Below, piece by piece: positions 12,660 through 24,417 of a DNA stretch of 64,000 bases. The number at the start of each line of letters is the position of its first letter. The first letter of the stretch is position 1. The position numbers and the translations under genes are program-made. The notes under the pieces are model-generated. The model worked only from the letters and a program-made list of their open reading frames with translations. It made no database searches and was not told where the DNA came from. Origin of the DNA: Microstegium vimineum (lineage: Eukaryota > Streptophyta > Magnoliopsida > Poales > Poaceae); assembly GCA_022036555.1 (NCBI GenBank), contig CM039133.1, positions 45,150,718 through 45,214,717 on the forward strand, written 5' to 3'.

Positions 12660-12910
12660 GCTATATATAGGCAGGAAGTACCATAGACGGTTGCCACCAT
12701 TTACACTGGCGGTTGACTTATGACAACCGCCTGTGGAGATGGCTTATCACAGGCGGTTGGCACAGTGTAAATGGTGCTATTTACACTGACGGGTGATAAG
12801 CCCTCTCCACAGGCGGTTGGGGGTCAAAACTCACCACAGGCGGCGTGCAATCCAAAACCGTCTGTGGTGTGTTTTGGGGGGCGCTAGCAAAAACAATTTT
12901 TCTACTAGTG
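12660..12910. repeat. E2 right subterminal repeats and terminus
   Basis: At least seven alternating copies of GGCGGTTG / CAACCGCC-type units, ending in TTTTTCTACTAGTG at 12910. It mirrors the left end of the same element. Confidence 0.88.
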
Positions 12911-12934
12911 AGCCTACATACATATATGTTGTCA

Positions 12935-13240
12935 AGATCATGTTAGTTCTCGTGTCGGATGCTTTGCCTCCGAGGTCATTTGGGTCTCATTTATGGCAGA
13001 TGCTTGCTGTTGTCGTTGAGCTTTATGTGGTGGCCGGATGCTTTGCTGCTAGTGCTACATCAAGTCTCCATAGATGCTTTGCTGCTAAGATCACGTTAGT
13101 TTCTGTTGCAGATGCTTCGTCATCGAGGTCCTATGGGTCTCCTCTCCGCCGGATGTTTTACCGCCAATATTTGTTTATGGTTGTGTCATCTTCCTGTTGG
13201 GTGGATTTTTTCGCCACCATGCTGGACTTTTTTTCTGGTA
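12935..13240 (+). repeat. Diverged 153-bp direct duplication
   Basis: The segment beginning AGATCATGTTAG at 12935 recurs as AGATCACGTTAG at 13088, both followed by GATGCTT-type and TGGGTCTC words. The frame across it resembles nothing I know. The rest of 13240-14340 shows no gene. Confidence 0.5.
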
Positions 13241-14339
13241 GGCAACGTGTGTAAACATCTAGCAGTAGATTCTATCTAGCTGCTACTGTTGCTGTTGTGT
13301 AGCCTGCAGTGTGCATGCATATGCTGATATGCAGCAATGATTGAGGCCATGTACATTGAGGTCGATCCATCCAAGCAAACCAATGGAAGAGCACTTTTGT
13401 TCCAATCATGACAAGTATGCGATTCTTGGTCGATGATAGCTAGATTCAGAGCATATGATCAGTTTTCGTCTCTGCAGCCGCATGCTGCTTTGAGCACAAC
13501 TGCTTGTGGATGCCTTTGTTCATTTGTTCGGCGGGGACCATATATCTTGTCGTCCAAATATATTATTCCCTACCACGCATGCAATACTCATGTTTTAACA
13601 TTTTTGCATACATGCATTGTATGATTGTGTCAAGTGTACCGTATTTCTTAGGGCAAACAATCCATTGATTTCGTGTTATAATGTAGGACCACTCAAATAT
13701 ATATACTAGTACAATTTTTTCTATATAAATTCAGAAATAGGCAAATGCAGTAAGGTCTTACAGAAACATAATTGGTATGTACGAAAGTGAGATTCTATAT
13801 GATCTTTTCTTGCACAGTGATGGATGTTCATTCAAGAAACAATTATCTCGCAACTTTTCATATTTGATTATTATTTCTAACATTATCTCCGCCTCTCTTG
13901 TGCCACCAAAAGTGCCAGTACTAATTAGCTATATAGCTGGCCATCTATTTTGGACGATGAATATGCAAATGCCTTTGGCCTAACCTTATTCAACCGATTC
14001 CAATATTTCCATGCACGATCGAGCCACCTGAAATACAGGCGCTGGGTATATATGATTGATAACATATACTAAGAATCCATGAGTCATCGTTGTCAAGTGA
14101 CTAATTGTGGTTGGCTCATGCATGTTATTTTGACTATTGAATTGAAGCAATCCAAGCATATTATTAGGTCACTGTTTTGCATGAGATATTATTGATCATT
14201 GGTCATTGAAACTCAACAATTTAACCATGATTTCTAGTACTTCAAGGGAGGTGTTTCCTGAACTCGCAAGTAACACGAGCTACAATTGTAATGTATGAAT
14301 AATGCAGCATTATAGTACATAAGCAAAGCTGGCTATTTA

Positions 14340-14540
14340 GACCCCGTTTGGTAGAGTTTAGGGCTCCTTTTGGCTCTAATTCTGCCTTGTTTGGAGGATG
14401 CTCGGCCCAAAAACCGTTTGGAGGTGTTTTTGTAAAAAGAGAGCTCAAGCTATTTTGAAAGAGCCACAAATTATGTCTCGTTTAAACGGTTTCTCTCTTT
14501 CGGATCGGAGGAGCCTTTGAGGAGGAGCTCAAAAGGTCCA
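14340..14540. other. Possible MITE remnant
   Basis: Begins with GACCCCGTTTGGTAGAG, a wording common at ends of grass MITEs, and contains further GTTTGGAGG and TTTAAACGG words. A clear matching end and target duplication are missing, so this is only a suggestion. Confidence 0.25.
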
Positions 14541-14569
14541 TTATTATTGTTCCCATTCTCACTTCTCAA

Positions 14570-15037
14570 CATATCAAGTCACATGTCTCAATCGATGAAT
14601 CCAAGGTTTAATTTCTTGCATGCACCAGAAAAACCAATTGTGTCCTGTGTCTTCATGCATGGTGTGGAAGAAGAAACCCTTTTCCATCTTCTACTAGACT
14701 GCCCGTTTGCTTTGGTTTGCTGGGGTCCAATTGCGCCTTTCCAGATCTTTAAAAGCTTCAAGGCTCAGGTCCAATTGCCTTTCTTCATAGAGATTCTGAT
14801 TACAATAATATAGTGTGGGTCGTCTATTTGGATAGTGAGAAACGACGTGATCCTCAGGAACATTCCAGCCTTGGTGCAGCGCTGTAAGGAGATCTTTAAA
14901 GTAGAGCCGCTCACCATTCTTTTTTTTTTTTGTAAATTTCTTTGTTTCTCAGACCATGTTTTGAGAACATTTATTTCTTTATGCAATATATAAATTATGG
15001 TAGGGAGTAAAATCGCTCCTGTTTTCCCCTTAAAAAA
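14570..15037 (+). mobile_element. LINE 3' fragment with zf-RVT domain
   Basis: Residues encoded around 14640-14740 include HGVEEETLFHLLLDCPFA followed by CW, the pattern of the zinc-binding C-terminal domain (zf-RVT) of plant LINE reverse transcriptases. The untranslated tail at 14985-15037 ends with a CGCTCCTGTTTTCCCC-like word and a short A run, as plant LINE 3' ends do. The element is strongly 5' truncated: reverse transcriptase and endonuclease are missing. Confidence 0.7.
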
Positions 15038-15689
15038 ACCAATTGTTTTCATATGTGCACTGCACATATTCATTCCTCTATATATGATGGACGCGCACAA
15101 GGAGATATTCGGTGACAGATACACGAGGCCTTGAGAGTTGGTCTGCCACATCTTTGCCCTTCTCCTTTAGCTTTTATTAAAGCGGAAATGGCGGTGCAAA
15201 AGAAGCGGATGCATGTGTCGTGTGCTTCTGCCTTGCATCATATGCGGCTCACAATAATGCAAGTCATAAGCTTGGAGACGCATCTGTATGAATGGTTCTT
15301 GACTGTACATTTAGGAACGAGCTTGCAATGCTTTTTCAATCTTGCCAAAGCCAGAATGTTCCACTGGATCCAATAATCCATTCCATGGGAACTTGGAATT
15401 TGGGATGGTGTAAACCGTAAGACAGGGCCTCTCCTTCAACGATCTGTTATATATGTAGGATCGATTTTTTTGTAGCATGCAGATATATAGCTACGAATGC
15501 AGTGGGAAACAGCTCATCAGATGATCCTGCATGAACAGATGATGAATTGTCGTTCCTGCAATAAACCACCGTGCGCGCGAGCGCTTTAGACACATATTAT
15601 TGATTTCCATATTCCAATAATACAGTCGCTAAACCCCTAACTCCATGCATGCACATATATACTACATGTAGCATAGTCACTTTCTACGT

Positions 15690-15876
15690 TATTCTACACC
15701 TTAGGTGTATAATATTATTTTACACCTGACCTGAAAAAATACTGAGAGTACTACTGAATAACGTTCAATATCAGTCTTAGCATCCAACACCACAAAAATA
15801 CTGAATAATACTAACTGATTTTTTTCAGTATAACAGATTGGTGGTATAAGTATTCTATACCTAGGGTGTAGTATAG
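15690..15876. repeat. MITE-like hairpin
   Basis: The 28-base left arm beginning TATTCTACACCTTAGGTG is matched, inverted, by the arm ending CTAGGGTGTAGTATA at 15849-15876, with a few mismatches. About 190 bp, no coding. I could not fix a target duplication, so the superfamily stays open. Confidence 0.55.
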
Positions 15877-16449
15877 CAATTGTATATATAGAACATGTTG
15901 GGTTGCAGTTGGCATACTTGTTCTTGTGGAGAGATTGCTAAGCTCCTTTGCATATTGTTCAAGTGACAGGTGGTGTTGCCTCCGCGATCACCGACCCAAG
16001 TGACAGGTGGCGCTGCCTCGGCGATCAGGTGACCTTGGGGCCCCAGTCTATATATGCTGTTGACTTCTTCTGGCCCCATCATCTGAACATTTTAATGGCC
16101 AACTTTGGCATGTATCCTACTTCTATAGTACATGGTTACGTTATTAATCTATATATAATAGTCAATATATGTTCTTATATGTTTTGATGGCATGCTAAAA
16201 TCAAAACAAACATCATCTAAATAAAACTCATTTTTTTACAAAGATTACAGGTTAGACAGTAATGATTATTATATATGGAAATTAGCAAATTAACCCTATA
16301 TAACTTAAACGGTTTTGTTTCACTCTTGTAAGAAACTATTTTAAGAAAGTAAGACAGAGTTTTTCTATTCTACTATGTTCTAGTTCAATGGAATCTTTTC
16401 CTTTTTTTCGGAATATTCAGTTAGGATTATTCCAAGGCTTACATATTTG

Positions 16450-16995
16450 TAGGGATGAAAACGAATCGGATACGAACGGATACCGTTGATATCATATTTG
16501 TTTTCATATTTTACTCGGATTCGCATTCGGACACGGATAGCTATCGGATATAACTACGGATGTGGATTGCCACGGATATGAATTCGAATAAATATATATC
16601 GTATACGGGATGAGTCGGATGCGGACAGCGTTGGTTACGAATATTTTTCCGGATATTGAGTAAAAACAATATATATTGCAGTCATTTGACCACTCTCAGA
16701 ATTTGCGGATGGGCCTTGAATTTGCGGGCTGCAGCCCATAGACAATTTCTGGCCGCCTTCCCCATTCGTGCAAGCTGCTACATGCGGATGGGCCTTGAAT
16801 TTTCGGCCCACAAACGATTTCTGGTCGCCTCCCCCTTCCTGCAAGCTGCTAGTACAGGTTATTTGAGTCCCACCTCGATGCTTCAGCGCATCAAAGGAGA
16901 AAGCCGCCTATATACAAGACTATGACGCCCCATGGTCAAAGCACGTGAGAGGAACAGCAACGGGGTTACAGTGAGGTCCAAAGGATGGAATATTA

Positions 16996-17056
<61 letters not shown>

Positions 17057-17349
17057 TGACGCTTCAATTATTTCCATTCAATATACAAATATAAATTTCC
17101 AAATTCGGATTTATCTTCGGATATTATTCGGGTGTATCCGAATAAAAAGTCGGATATCCGGTATCTGGGAGATATTGGTCAAAGTGTATTTGTATTTGTA
17201 ATCCGTGAAATGTACTTGGATCTGTATCCGATATTCGTGAAATCCTCCCGATATCTGATAAGAGTGTCCGTATTTGTGATAACAGTGTCCGTATTTGTGT
17301 TTTGGTCCTTCGGACGGTCGGATAAAAAGTTTGACCATTTTCATCCTTA
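16450..17349. mobile_element. 900-bp non-autonomous hAT element
   Basis: Ends TAGGGATGAAAACG (left) and TTTTCATCCTTA (right) are inverted repeats. They are flanked by a perfect 8-bp duplication, CATATTTG at 16442-16449 and 17350-17357, diagnostic of hAT transposition. The arms are rich in CGGATA/TATCCG words; the middle has a 79-bp direct repeat (units starting at 16705 and 16784) and an ATT microsatellite. There is no transposase. Confidence 0.9.
16995..17056. repeat. (ATT)n microsatellite
   Basis: About twenty uninterrupted ATT units inside the hAT element. The poly-Leu and poly-Asn frames it creates on the two strands are artefacts. Confidence 0.97.
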
Positions 17350-17528
17350 CATATTTGGCTGTTTAGTAAATCAGCGCCTCATTTTGCTAGGTTAGGCTAG
17401 TCTCAGTGTCCGTATTTGTGTTTTGGTCCTTCGGACGGACGGTCGGATAAAAAGTTCGACCGTTTTCATCCTTACATATTTGGCTCTTTAGTAAATCTGC
17501 GTCTCATTTTGCTTAGTTAGGTCAGTCT
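17283..17528 (+). repeat. Tandem duplication spanning hAT end and Tourist end
   Basis: The 121-bp unit 17283-17403 is followed by a 125-bp copy, 17404-17528 (the extra four bases are a GACG duplication). Each copy contains the hAT right end, its target duplication, flank, and the first bases of the neighbouring Tourist MITE. CAGTG stands at all three junctions (17283, 17404, 17529). Confidence 0.9.
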
Positions 17529-17710
17529 CAGTGGAGTTTCATCCAAATTTTATGGACATTAAATATGTTGATCTGACACTGTATTAATGAAAAAAGATGA
17601 TGAGAGTTTTATGGGACTAGAGAGAGTTTCATGGGGATGAAACTCCTGCACTGTTTCCAAAATTTTGTTGCATTTGAAACTGTGTCATGAAACTTCCATT
17701 GAGGATGACC
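17520..17710. mobile_element. Tourist-like (PIF/Harbinger) MITE
   Basis: Ends GGTCAGTCTCAGTG and, inverted, GGTCATCCTCAATG; flanked by TTA at 17517-17519 and 17711-17713, the 3-bp duplication of PIF/Harbinger elements. 191 bp. A 304-bp relative lies at 41174. Confidence 0.83.
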
Positions 17711-17720
17711 TTAGCAAATA

Positions 17721-17950
17721 CTCCCTTTGTCCTTAAACTCGTGTCGCCATGATTTGCGTGCCGATAGTTTGACTCGATTTATAGAAATTGTATATAACAT
17801 TTGTATCTCTAAATAAATTTATTTAAAAACTAGATTGAAATATCTATCAATCATACTAATTATATACCGTTAATATTAATATTTTTTAATATGTATTTAG
17901 TCAAACTATTTCTAGATAAAAAGCCCACATACATTTAGGGATGGAGAGAT
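17721..17950. mobile_element. Stowaway (Tc1/mariner) MITE
   Basis: Begins CTCCCTTTGTCC and ends GGGATGGAGAGAT, the degenerate Stowaway end pair, with TA at both flanks (17719-17720 and 17951-17952). 230 bp, very AT-rich, non-coding. Confidence 0.78.
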
Positions 17951-18093
17951 TAGACATGAAGTTGCCTTGTTTCCAACGAATGCTCACTAGGGTCGTCTAA
18001 GCTCGCGTGCATTTTGCTTGCTTTCCCGTGACAAGTTTTGGTTTGCCTGGACTAGCAAGGTAGGTGAGCCGAGACGAGACAAAGCTAGCATTT

Positions 18094-18976
18094 TTGGGTT
18101 AATTAACTTTTAAATTGTATTTCTGGATTCATTAACTTTTGGTAGTGTGTCAACCAGATCCATCCACTTTCAAAGTGTATTTTTCGATCCATTAATTTTA
18201 GTTTGTGTTTCATGAAGGTCTATTAAGTTTTAAATTGTATTTTTTGGTCCCTAAACCTTTTACCATGACACACCAAATAAGCAGGCACCATGGAATATAT
18301 AAAATGCAATATATATTTTATTATGTTCTTTATTATACATGGTTCCATATTTTATTTATATGTATTCATAGCATATTATTATTTATTTTATATTTCCATT
18401 TTTCTTCTTGTTTTTTTTGCTATGATTATTTTTATTTTTTCATATTATAGAAAAAGAAATATAAGGGGAACACAAAAACAATAAAAGATAAAAAGGGATC
18501 ACAAAAATAAGTAAATAAAATATTAAACATTTCTAAAAAATAATTTCATAGAAAATAAGTTAATAATATAAAGACAACAAAACATAAGAGGAAAATAAAA
18601 ACATTAAAAGGAAAAAAAACCCACTAAATAAATAAAATAGAAATCAAATGCAGATATGAGTGGAAGAGAAAATGAAATATAATATAGAACGATGCTTAGA
18701 ATTAGAAAAGAACTGTCAGATCTATTTGTTAATCTAAGTATGGACCAGTTAAAAAGTTAATGGACCTAAAAATGCAATTTAAATATTGACAGACTTGGAT
18801 GACACATCATCAAAAGTTCGTGGACCTAAAAATACAATTTTAATGTTGATGGACCTAAATGACACACCACCAAAAGTAAATGGACCTAAAAATGTAATTT
18901 GAAAGTTGATGGATCTAGATGACATAACACCAAAAATTAATGGACATATGATGCATTTAACTTATTAACTCAATAA
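18094..18976. mobile_element. Foldback-like element with repeat-built arms
   Basis: Left arm about 18094-18290 and right arm about 18720-18976 are inverted copies. Each arm is itself a tandem series of a unit near 59 bp containing TTAACTTTTGGTGGTGTGTC-like sequence (TGACACACCACCAAAAG on the right). Outer ends TTGGGTTAATTAACTT and, inverted, TTGAGTTAATAAGTTA agree. The AT-rich centre has no coding sequence. Confidence 0.7.
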
Positions 18977-19133
18977 GTATTTAAATAATATCTCCATGAA
19001 TTTCTCACCATGGAAAAAGCCAGGAATTCTAAGGGGATTTGATTTTTCAAAAAGAGCCTAGAAGGGGATATTATATTTGCTAATGGCTCATGGTTTATGG
19101 ACCCGAGCAATCAAGCCAAATATTAATAATGTA

Positions 19134-19390
19134 CTCCCACCATTCCAAATTATAAGTCATTTGAAAAATCTTGAAAGTCAAAGAATCTCAAATTTGACCA
19201 AAATTACAGAAAAAATAGAAAGATTTATGACATCAAACAGACATACTATAAAAATTCAATTGATGAAGAATCTAGTGATACTTAGTTGACATCATAAATA
19301 TTATAATATTACCATATAAATTTGGTCATACCTGAGATACCTTGACTTTGCAAATTTCTTAAAATGGCTCATAATTTGGGATGGAAAGAG
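19134..19390. mobile_element. Stowaway MITE
   Basis: Begins CTCCCACCATTCCAAATTAT and ends, inverted, with ATAATTTGGGATGGAAAGAG; TA flanks at 19132-19133 and 19391-19392. 257 bp with long matching arms. Confidence 0.88.
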
Positions 19391-20171
19391 TACTAATGTT
19401 ATCAACCATGTCGGTTGAAGTTTTGTCTAAATTAAAATATTTTAAAAATCATGATGCGATGTTTATTATATTACTACTAGCATGTAGTACAATGTGGAAC
19501 GATTTAATATAGAATGAACTGTACTTATAACTGCAGACATGTCTTTATATGGTAAGGCTTTTTTTAGTTTTGTTTGATCTCACGATCAAGCGCCCTTGCA
19601 CACAAAACTTATAGACTTTTTATAGTTTTTGCCTCAACCGACTACATGCTAATGAGTTGGTCCAGTTCAAAGAAATACTATGCAACCAGGTAGGCTAAAT
19701 ACATGAAGAAGCTACATTCCAACTTGTATAACAATGTTCAAGAAAGGAAAAAAATATCTATGACATGACCTTTGTAAATTAGTCTTTATGACATGAAAAA
19801 TATTGTCACAATGTACAATTAGACTAGGTTTAAGACTTTTTTTGTGATGTTCATTTACATATGTCACTAAGTTGATATGCCTTCCAAAAGAATATCATAA
19901 ACGAATTGATTTAGTGACCTTTTGACCATATGTCATGCCACAAACGTCATAAGATGGCATATTTCTTGTAGTGATATTTGTTGGTAAATGACATAGTGTG
20001 GTAGTATGAAACACATGCATGGTCAAGCGATAACATCATGCAAAGCTGATATATATTATGCCATGAACCGATTGAAACATCTGCTTTAGTTACTTCAAGC
20101 TTTGAGTTAAAGCCTAAGATATATAGGTCCATCGATCAATAAGCATCTAGGCTACCGACCCATGCTTCGTA

Positions 20172-20432
20172 TATTTTTTCTGTCCTTGAAAGAATCAATT
20201 CTTAGAATTCGTGTCAGTCAAACTTTTTTTTAACTTTGACTACTTTTATAGAAAAATATAACAACATTTATGATTTAACATGAGCATCATGTGAAAATAT
20301 GTTCTATGATAAATCTAATGGTACTAATTTGATACCATAAATTTTAATGTTTTTTTCTAGAAATCTAGTCAAAGTTCAAAAAGTTCGACTTAAGAAAATC
20401 CTATAAATGTATTCTTTTAGGGACAAAGAGAG
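20172..20432. mobile_element. Stowaway-like MITE
   Basis: Ends TTTTTTCTGTCCTTGAAAG and GGGACAAAGAGAG; TA flanks. Inner arms with AGTCAAACTTT / AAAGTTCAAAAAGTT pair. The left border is ambiguous by two bases. Confidence 0.72.
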
Positions 20433-21612
20433 TATGTGTGATGTCACAAATGCACTCTTACTAATCCTTTCTACACGCCTTCTTATACAATGTCATGAAA
20501 TTAGACCCCTTAACTTGCACCACAGTGCTCAAGCTAAGATTGACTATAGAGTTGAAGTGAGATTTGTAGAAGGTGCCAATGGAGCTAAATGTAAATAGCA
20601 TATTACTATTCCCTACTATTTAAGCTTAAATTCACCATGGTCTAATTTTATAAAATATCAAAGACCATGAGCTTAAGGCCACATTTTGTCTAGAGTATGA
20701 CTAATCTCCATTGCTCAAGACGATGAATTGTGTTTATCAAATAGTTATGTGTTTTATAAGAGGACTATAGTGTTTGCAATCATGCTCTCAATATTGGTGG
20801 CATAATATTTCAATAAAAATATAACTTATCGAATTTAATAATTTACATAAATTGTTCCTATGGATTTAATATAATTTAAATAATTTATAGTAGCATTGCT
20901 AATGTTGTTAATGGAATATTTTTCATGATTCCTAGAATATTAAACTTATACTTTTTTCTTATATATATACTTTACATGATTTTTTATATATTAATAGTAA
21001 TAGAAGTGGGTAATAATTAAAAAACATGTGAAATCTTAATTTATTGTTATTTAAGCATTTAAAATAGAAATTATTGGCATTCAACGATTGTTTGAGGGGA
21101 CACTTAGTTTGTTTTTAGTACTTCTTGAAGTGGAAATTTGAGTGCATATATAAGGGTTACTTATATTACCTATCATTATAGCATGGTGGGTAGTTTTGAT
21201 GCACATTTTAAGACATTATTTTAGATTATGCTTTGTAATGGCATAGGTAAGTAATTAGATGAAGATTTATGTGTCACTTCATGTTAATTCATAATGGTTA
21301 AGTAGGTAATTTTAGAAAAAAGGAATAGATCCAATTGCTATTTTTTTTATCATGGTATAGACATAGGTGCTCACATATATGTGCGAATACTCACCCCATC
21401 AAACACATTCAAACACATACCCTACTCCTTTGAGCACCGTTAAAGGGACGATACATCTTGAGATTGATGAAGTCACTACATGCCCATCGCTATCATCAAG
21501 CATATTATCTACCATCGAAAAATAGCATCATTTACTCATTAAATTATGGAATAAATCCAGAAAATATAAGCACCCACGTAAAGTCAAGAATTTCTAGCAC
21601 ATCTTGTGAGAA
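20433..21612. other. AT-rich spacer without recognised features
   Basis: Read on both strands; I see no gene, RNA or complete mobile element. Confidence 0.5.
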
Positions 21613-21615
21613 TTA

Positions 21616-21836
21616 GGCTCTTTTTGGAAGGCTTCTTAAGTAGCTTCGGCTCTGCCTTTTCTCGCTTCTCGGGGAAGCCTTCTTGTCAAACGCTAATCCA
21701 TAAAATGGCTCAGCAGGAGAAGCTGCAGAGGGAAGAAGCCATATTTTATACTAGAAGAGTGAAGCCATTCTCTTTCTTCTCTAGCTTTTATTAGAAGCTA
21801 TTTTTGCAAAACAAAAAAGTCCTATCAAACATGGTC
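21616..21836. mobile_element. Tourist-like MITE
   Basis: Left end GGCTCTTTTTGGAAGG, right end read inward GACCATGTTTGATAGG, with TTA at 21613-21615 and 21837-21839. 221 bp with further inverted matches (GAAGCTTCT-type). The ends match imperfectly. Confidence 0.55.
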
Positions 21837-21839
21837 TTA

Positions 21840-23330
21840 ACATGGAAATATGCTGGGCACTTTAATTAGAAAACCTAGGATTTTAGGGCCAGGTGCCATC
21901 GTCGACCCAATACGTACTCTGAGTAGGAGGTTGTCCTAAACTGATATGGTTCTTCCTAGCAGACTAGATCAGTGCACTGGTCCCTTCTAAAAGTGAAAGC
22001 ATGTCGCAAAATAGTAGAAATCACACGAGGTATCAAATTGCGTACATGTACATAAAGGTTGCAGAAGCCTATGGATGGTTATGGTTATTTGGAACGATAG
22101 TCTGGTCTATCTGTGTGGACGGATCTCCAGTTTTCTACTTATATGGGATCATCTTCTTTTGTTGTCATCCATCCAATGCAAGCATGCATGCCAATTTTCC
22201 TTTGCAAATATGTAACTACTAAAAATCATGATGCTGGTCGTCCAGCTTGCATATGTCCACGTACTGTCCTTTACTAAATTGATGTCACACTCTTCATAAT
22301 TTTGTTTGTACTGTGTGGGTCAACTTTTGTTCCGCGCTTAAGATTTTATAATGTTGATGAGAACCTGCCAGCTTTTGTAAAGTTTAGCTAGTTTTGCAAA
22401 GCTATGTGGAAAGATAAATTCCCTCCAAAAACTAAGTCGTTTTGTAGTATAGGAAGCTTTTTGTAATTTCATCATCTTTTGACTGAGAACAAAAAGATTA
22501 AACTTCATGAGAGATCATATGCATATCGTCGCTCTGGAGTAGCAAGGAAGCAACTTACATGCTGATGGTTGGCTCTTTTTTTGTAACCAACACATTACAA
22601 CCATCTAACACTGCTTTTATGGTAAGAACATTCTTCCTACTCAATACCGCAACAACAAGGGCACTTTCCATGCCTTGCTGATTCATAAAAACACATTACA
22701 TTTTTTTTTATCTTTAACGCCCCGACGCAAGCATTAGAAAAGGTTCGGGGATATGATGGCCACATAACTACAAGGTATATCTCAGTGATGTTCACATAAT
22801 TACAAGGCATATACCCCAGTCACTAGAATCATAACAATAACTCATCAGAGCGCATGCGCATGCCGCACGATCTCCACCTCTCTAAGGTTAACAACCGGTA
22901 ACATTAAATTCATTATACCTTTAATGAATTTACTATACGAGATTACATTTTATTGCACCTAATATTTAATATGGACTTTAGGATATATTTCATTTAATTG
23001 AGTATATAACGGGTCATACTAAGGTATAAACCATCATATCTTGTTATACCACACAGGAGAGAATATCATCCTGTCATACAACATAGGAAGAAGTACATCT
23101 CAAAGAACATAGACCTTGTTAAGTGTATTTCTTCTAGGAGCAAAATGCATTGGCAGTTTTTGAAGTTGGCAAAAAGTAGGTTCCTCTACTTTCAAAATGC
23201 CAATTATAGGTTCATGAACTTGGCTTCAGGTATCATACAGGTCCAAATGGATCTAAACAAGCTTGGATTAAGACAAACTTTACATCAAAATTATAACCCT
23301 CGACACGATCTAGAACTTTGTAATTGAATT
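21840..23330. other. Spacer without recognised features
   Basis: No gene or complete element recognised. 22690-22900 contains a GC-richer patch with a duplicated ACAAGGTATAT / ACAAGGCATAT segment. Confidence 0.45.
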
Positions 23331-23339
23331 TTTTTTTGA

Positions 23340-23740
23340 ATTGAAGTTGTTTAAGGTCCCAAAATATTATTGTAAATTTACAAATTTTGAAATTTAAAAT
23401 TTAAAATTATGAACAAATCTCGCATGTTGACATGGTCTATATGAAAGTTATATTTACCAAAACAATATACAATTTTATAGTCGAAAAGTTTTTTATTTGA
23501 ACTTATTTAGTATCTCAAATATGTGTTTTAAGTTTTTTATTTCAAAATATTTAAACTTAGTACACATATTTGGGACACTAAATAACTTCAAATAAAAAAA
23601 AGTTTTAACTACAATTTTTTAGATCGTATTGATAATTATAATTTTCATATAGATCATATCAACATCTGAGATTATTGGATAATTTTAAATTTTAAAATTT
23701 AAAATTGACGCAATTACAATATTATTTTGGTACCCTAAAT
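23340..23740. repeat. CACTA-type filler repeat, copy 1
   Basis: AT-rich sequence in which units with GAAAGTTATA, CGAAAAGTTTTTTATTTGAA and CTCAAATATG recur direct and inverted. The same style of unit recurs at 23985-24260, 38100-38690 and 43990-44500. It adjoins a CACTA end at 23746. Confidence 0.5.
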
Positions 23741-23745
23741 ATATA

Positions 23746-24417
23746 CACTAATAGAAAAACGGTTTTTATTGGCGCCCCAAAAAAGTAGCACAGGCGGTTT
23801 CAGTTCACACATCGCCTGTACTGAAAAAACGGTTCCGAACGGCTCCGAACCGCCTGTAGAAATGGCTCCATTTCTACAGGCGGTTCCTTAAGACAACCGC
23901 CTGTAGAAATCGATTTCTACATGCGGTTCGTTAAGACAACCGCCACTAAAAATCGACATCGGTTGTTTTCTACTGATTTTTTTTTATTTTTGTAAACGAC
24001 CTCGGATGGAAAAACTTTCTACATGAGAGTTATAGATCTCGAAAAGTTATGAAACTTTGTAGTTCACAACTTTTTCATTTGAAATCGTTTAGTGGCCGAA
24101 AAATACGTTCGAATGTGTCAAATTTGAAATTCAAATTTTTGTAAACGACCTTGGATGAAAAATCTTTGTACATGAAAGTTGTAGATCTCGAAAAGTTATG
24201 AAACTTTGTAGTTCACAACTTTTTCATTTGAATTTGTTTAGTGGCTCAAACAATCAATTTACAAATCTGATTTTTAAATTACGAACCGACAGTGATGACG
24301 GCAGTGATGAGGACCTTGCCGGTTCGTGGCTGGAACCGGCAGTGAAGATTCATCGCTGCCGGTTTTGCCAGACTCGGTAGTGGTAGGCCGGCAGTGATGT
24401 TGAAATCTATAGTAGTG
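23746..24417. mobile_element. Chimeric CACTA remnant
   Basis: Left end CACTAATAGAAAAACGG with the CAGGCGGTT repeats of the E2 type (23790-23965). Right end TCTATAGTAGTG at 24417 with the CCGGCAGTGATG repeats of the E3 type (24280-24400). Between them are two 149-bp copies of the filler repeat. The flanking triplets (ATA and ACA) do not match, so this is either a fusion of two families or two truncated ends side by side. Confidence 0.7.

Larger units (their letters stand above)
2771..12910 (-). mobile_element. Complete CACTA element E2 (10,140 bp)
   Basis: Left end CACTAGTACAAAACC at 2771; right end, read inward, CACTAGTAGAAAAATTG at 12910. The flanking triplets are AGC at 2768-2770 and AGC at 12911-12913, the 3-bp target duplication expected for CACTA transposition. 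Both ends carry arrays of the unit CAGGCGGTT / AACCGCCTG. Genes run right to left: a TNP2 transposase (11789-8251) followed by a Transposase_24/proline-rich/C48-protease gene (6971-3202). Both genes have stops or frameshifts, so the copy is structurally complete but probably not able to make its own transposase. Confidence 0.95.

Noticed and set aside
12793..13254. Coding sequence after E2
   Set aside because: The frame starts inside the E2 subterminal repeats and runs across the element border; content is a diverged 153-bp duplication.
16883..17201. Poly-Asn and poly-Leu frames
   Set aside because: They are translations of the (ATT)n microsatellite.
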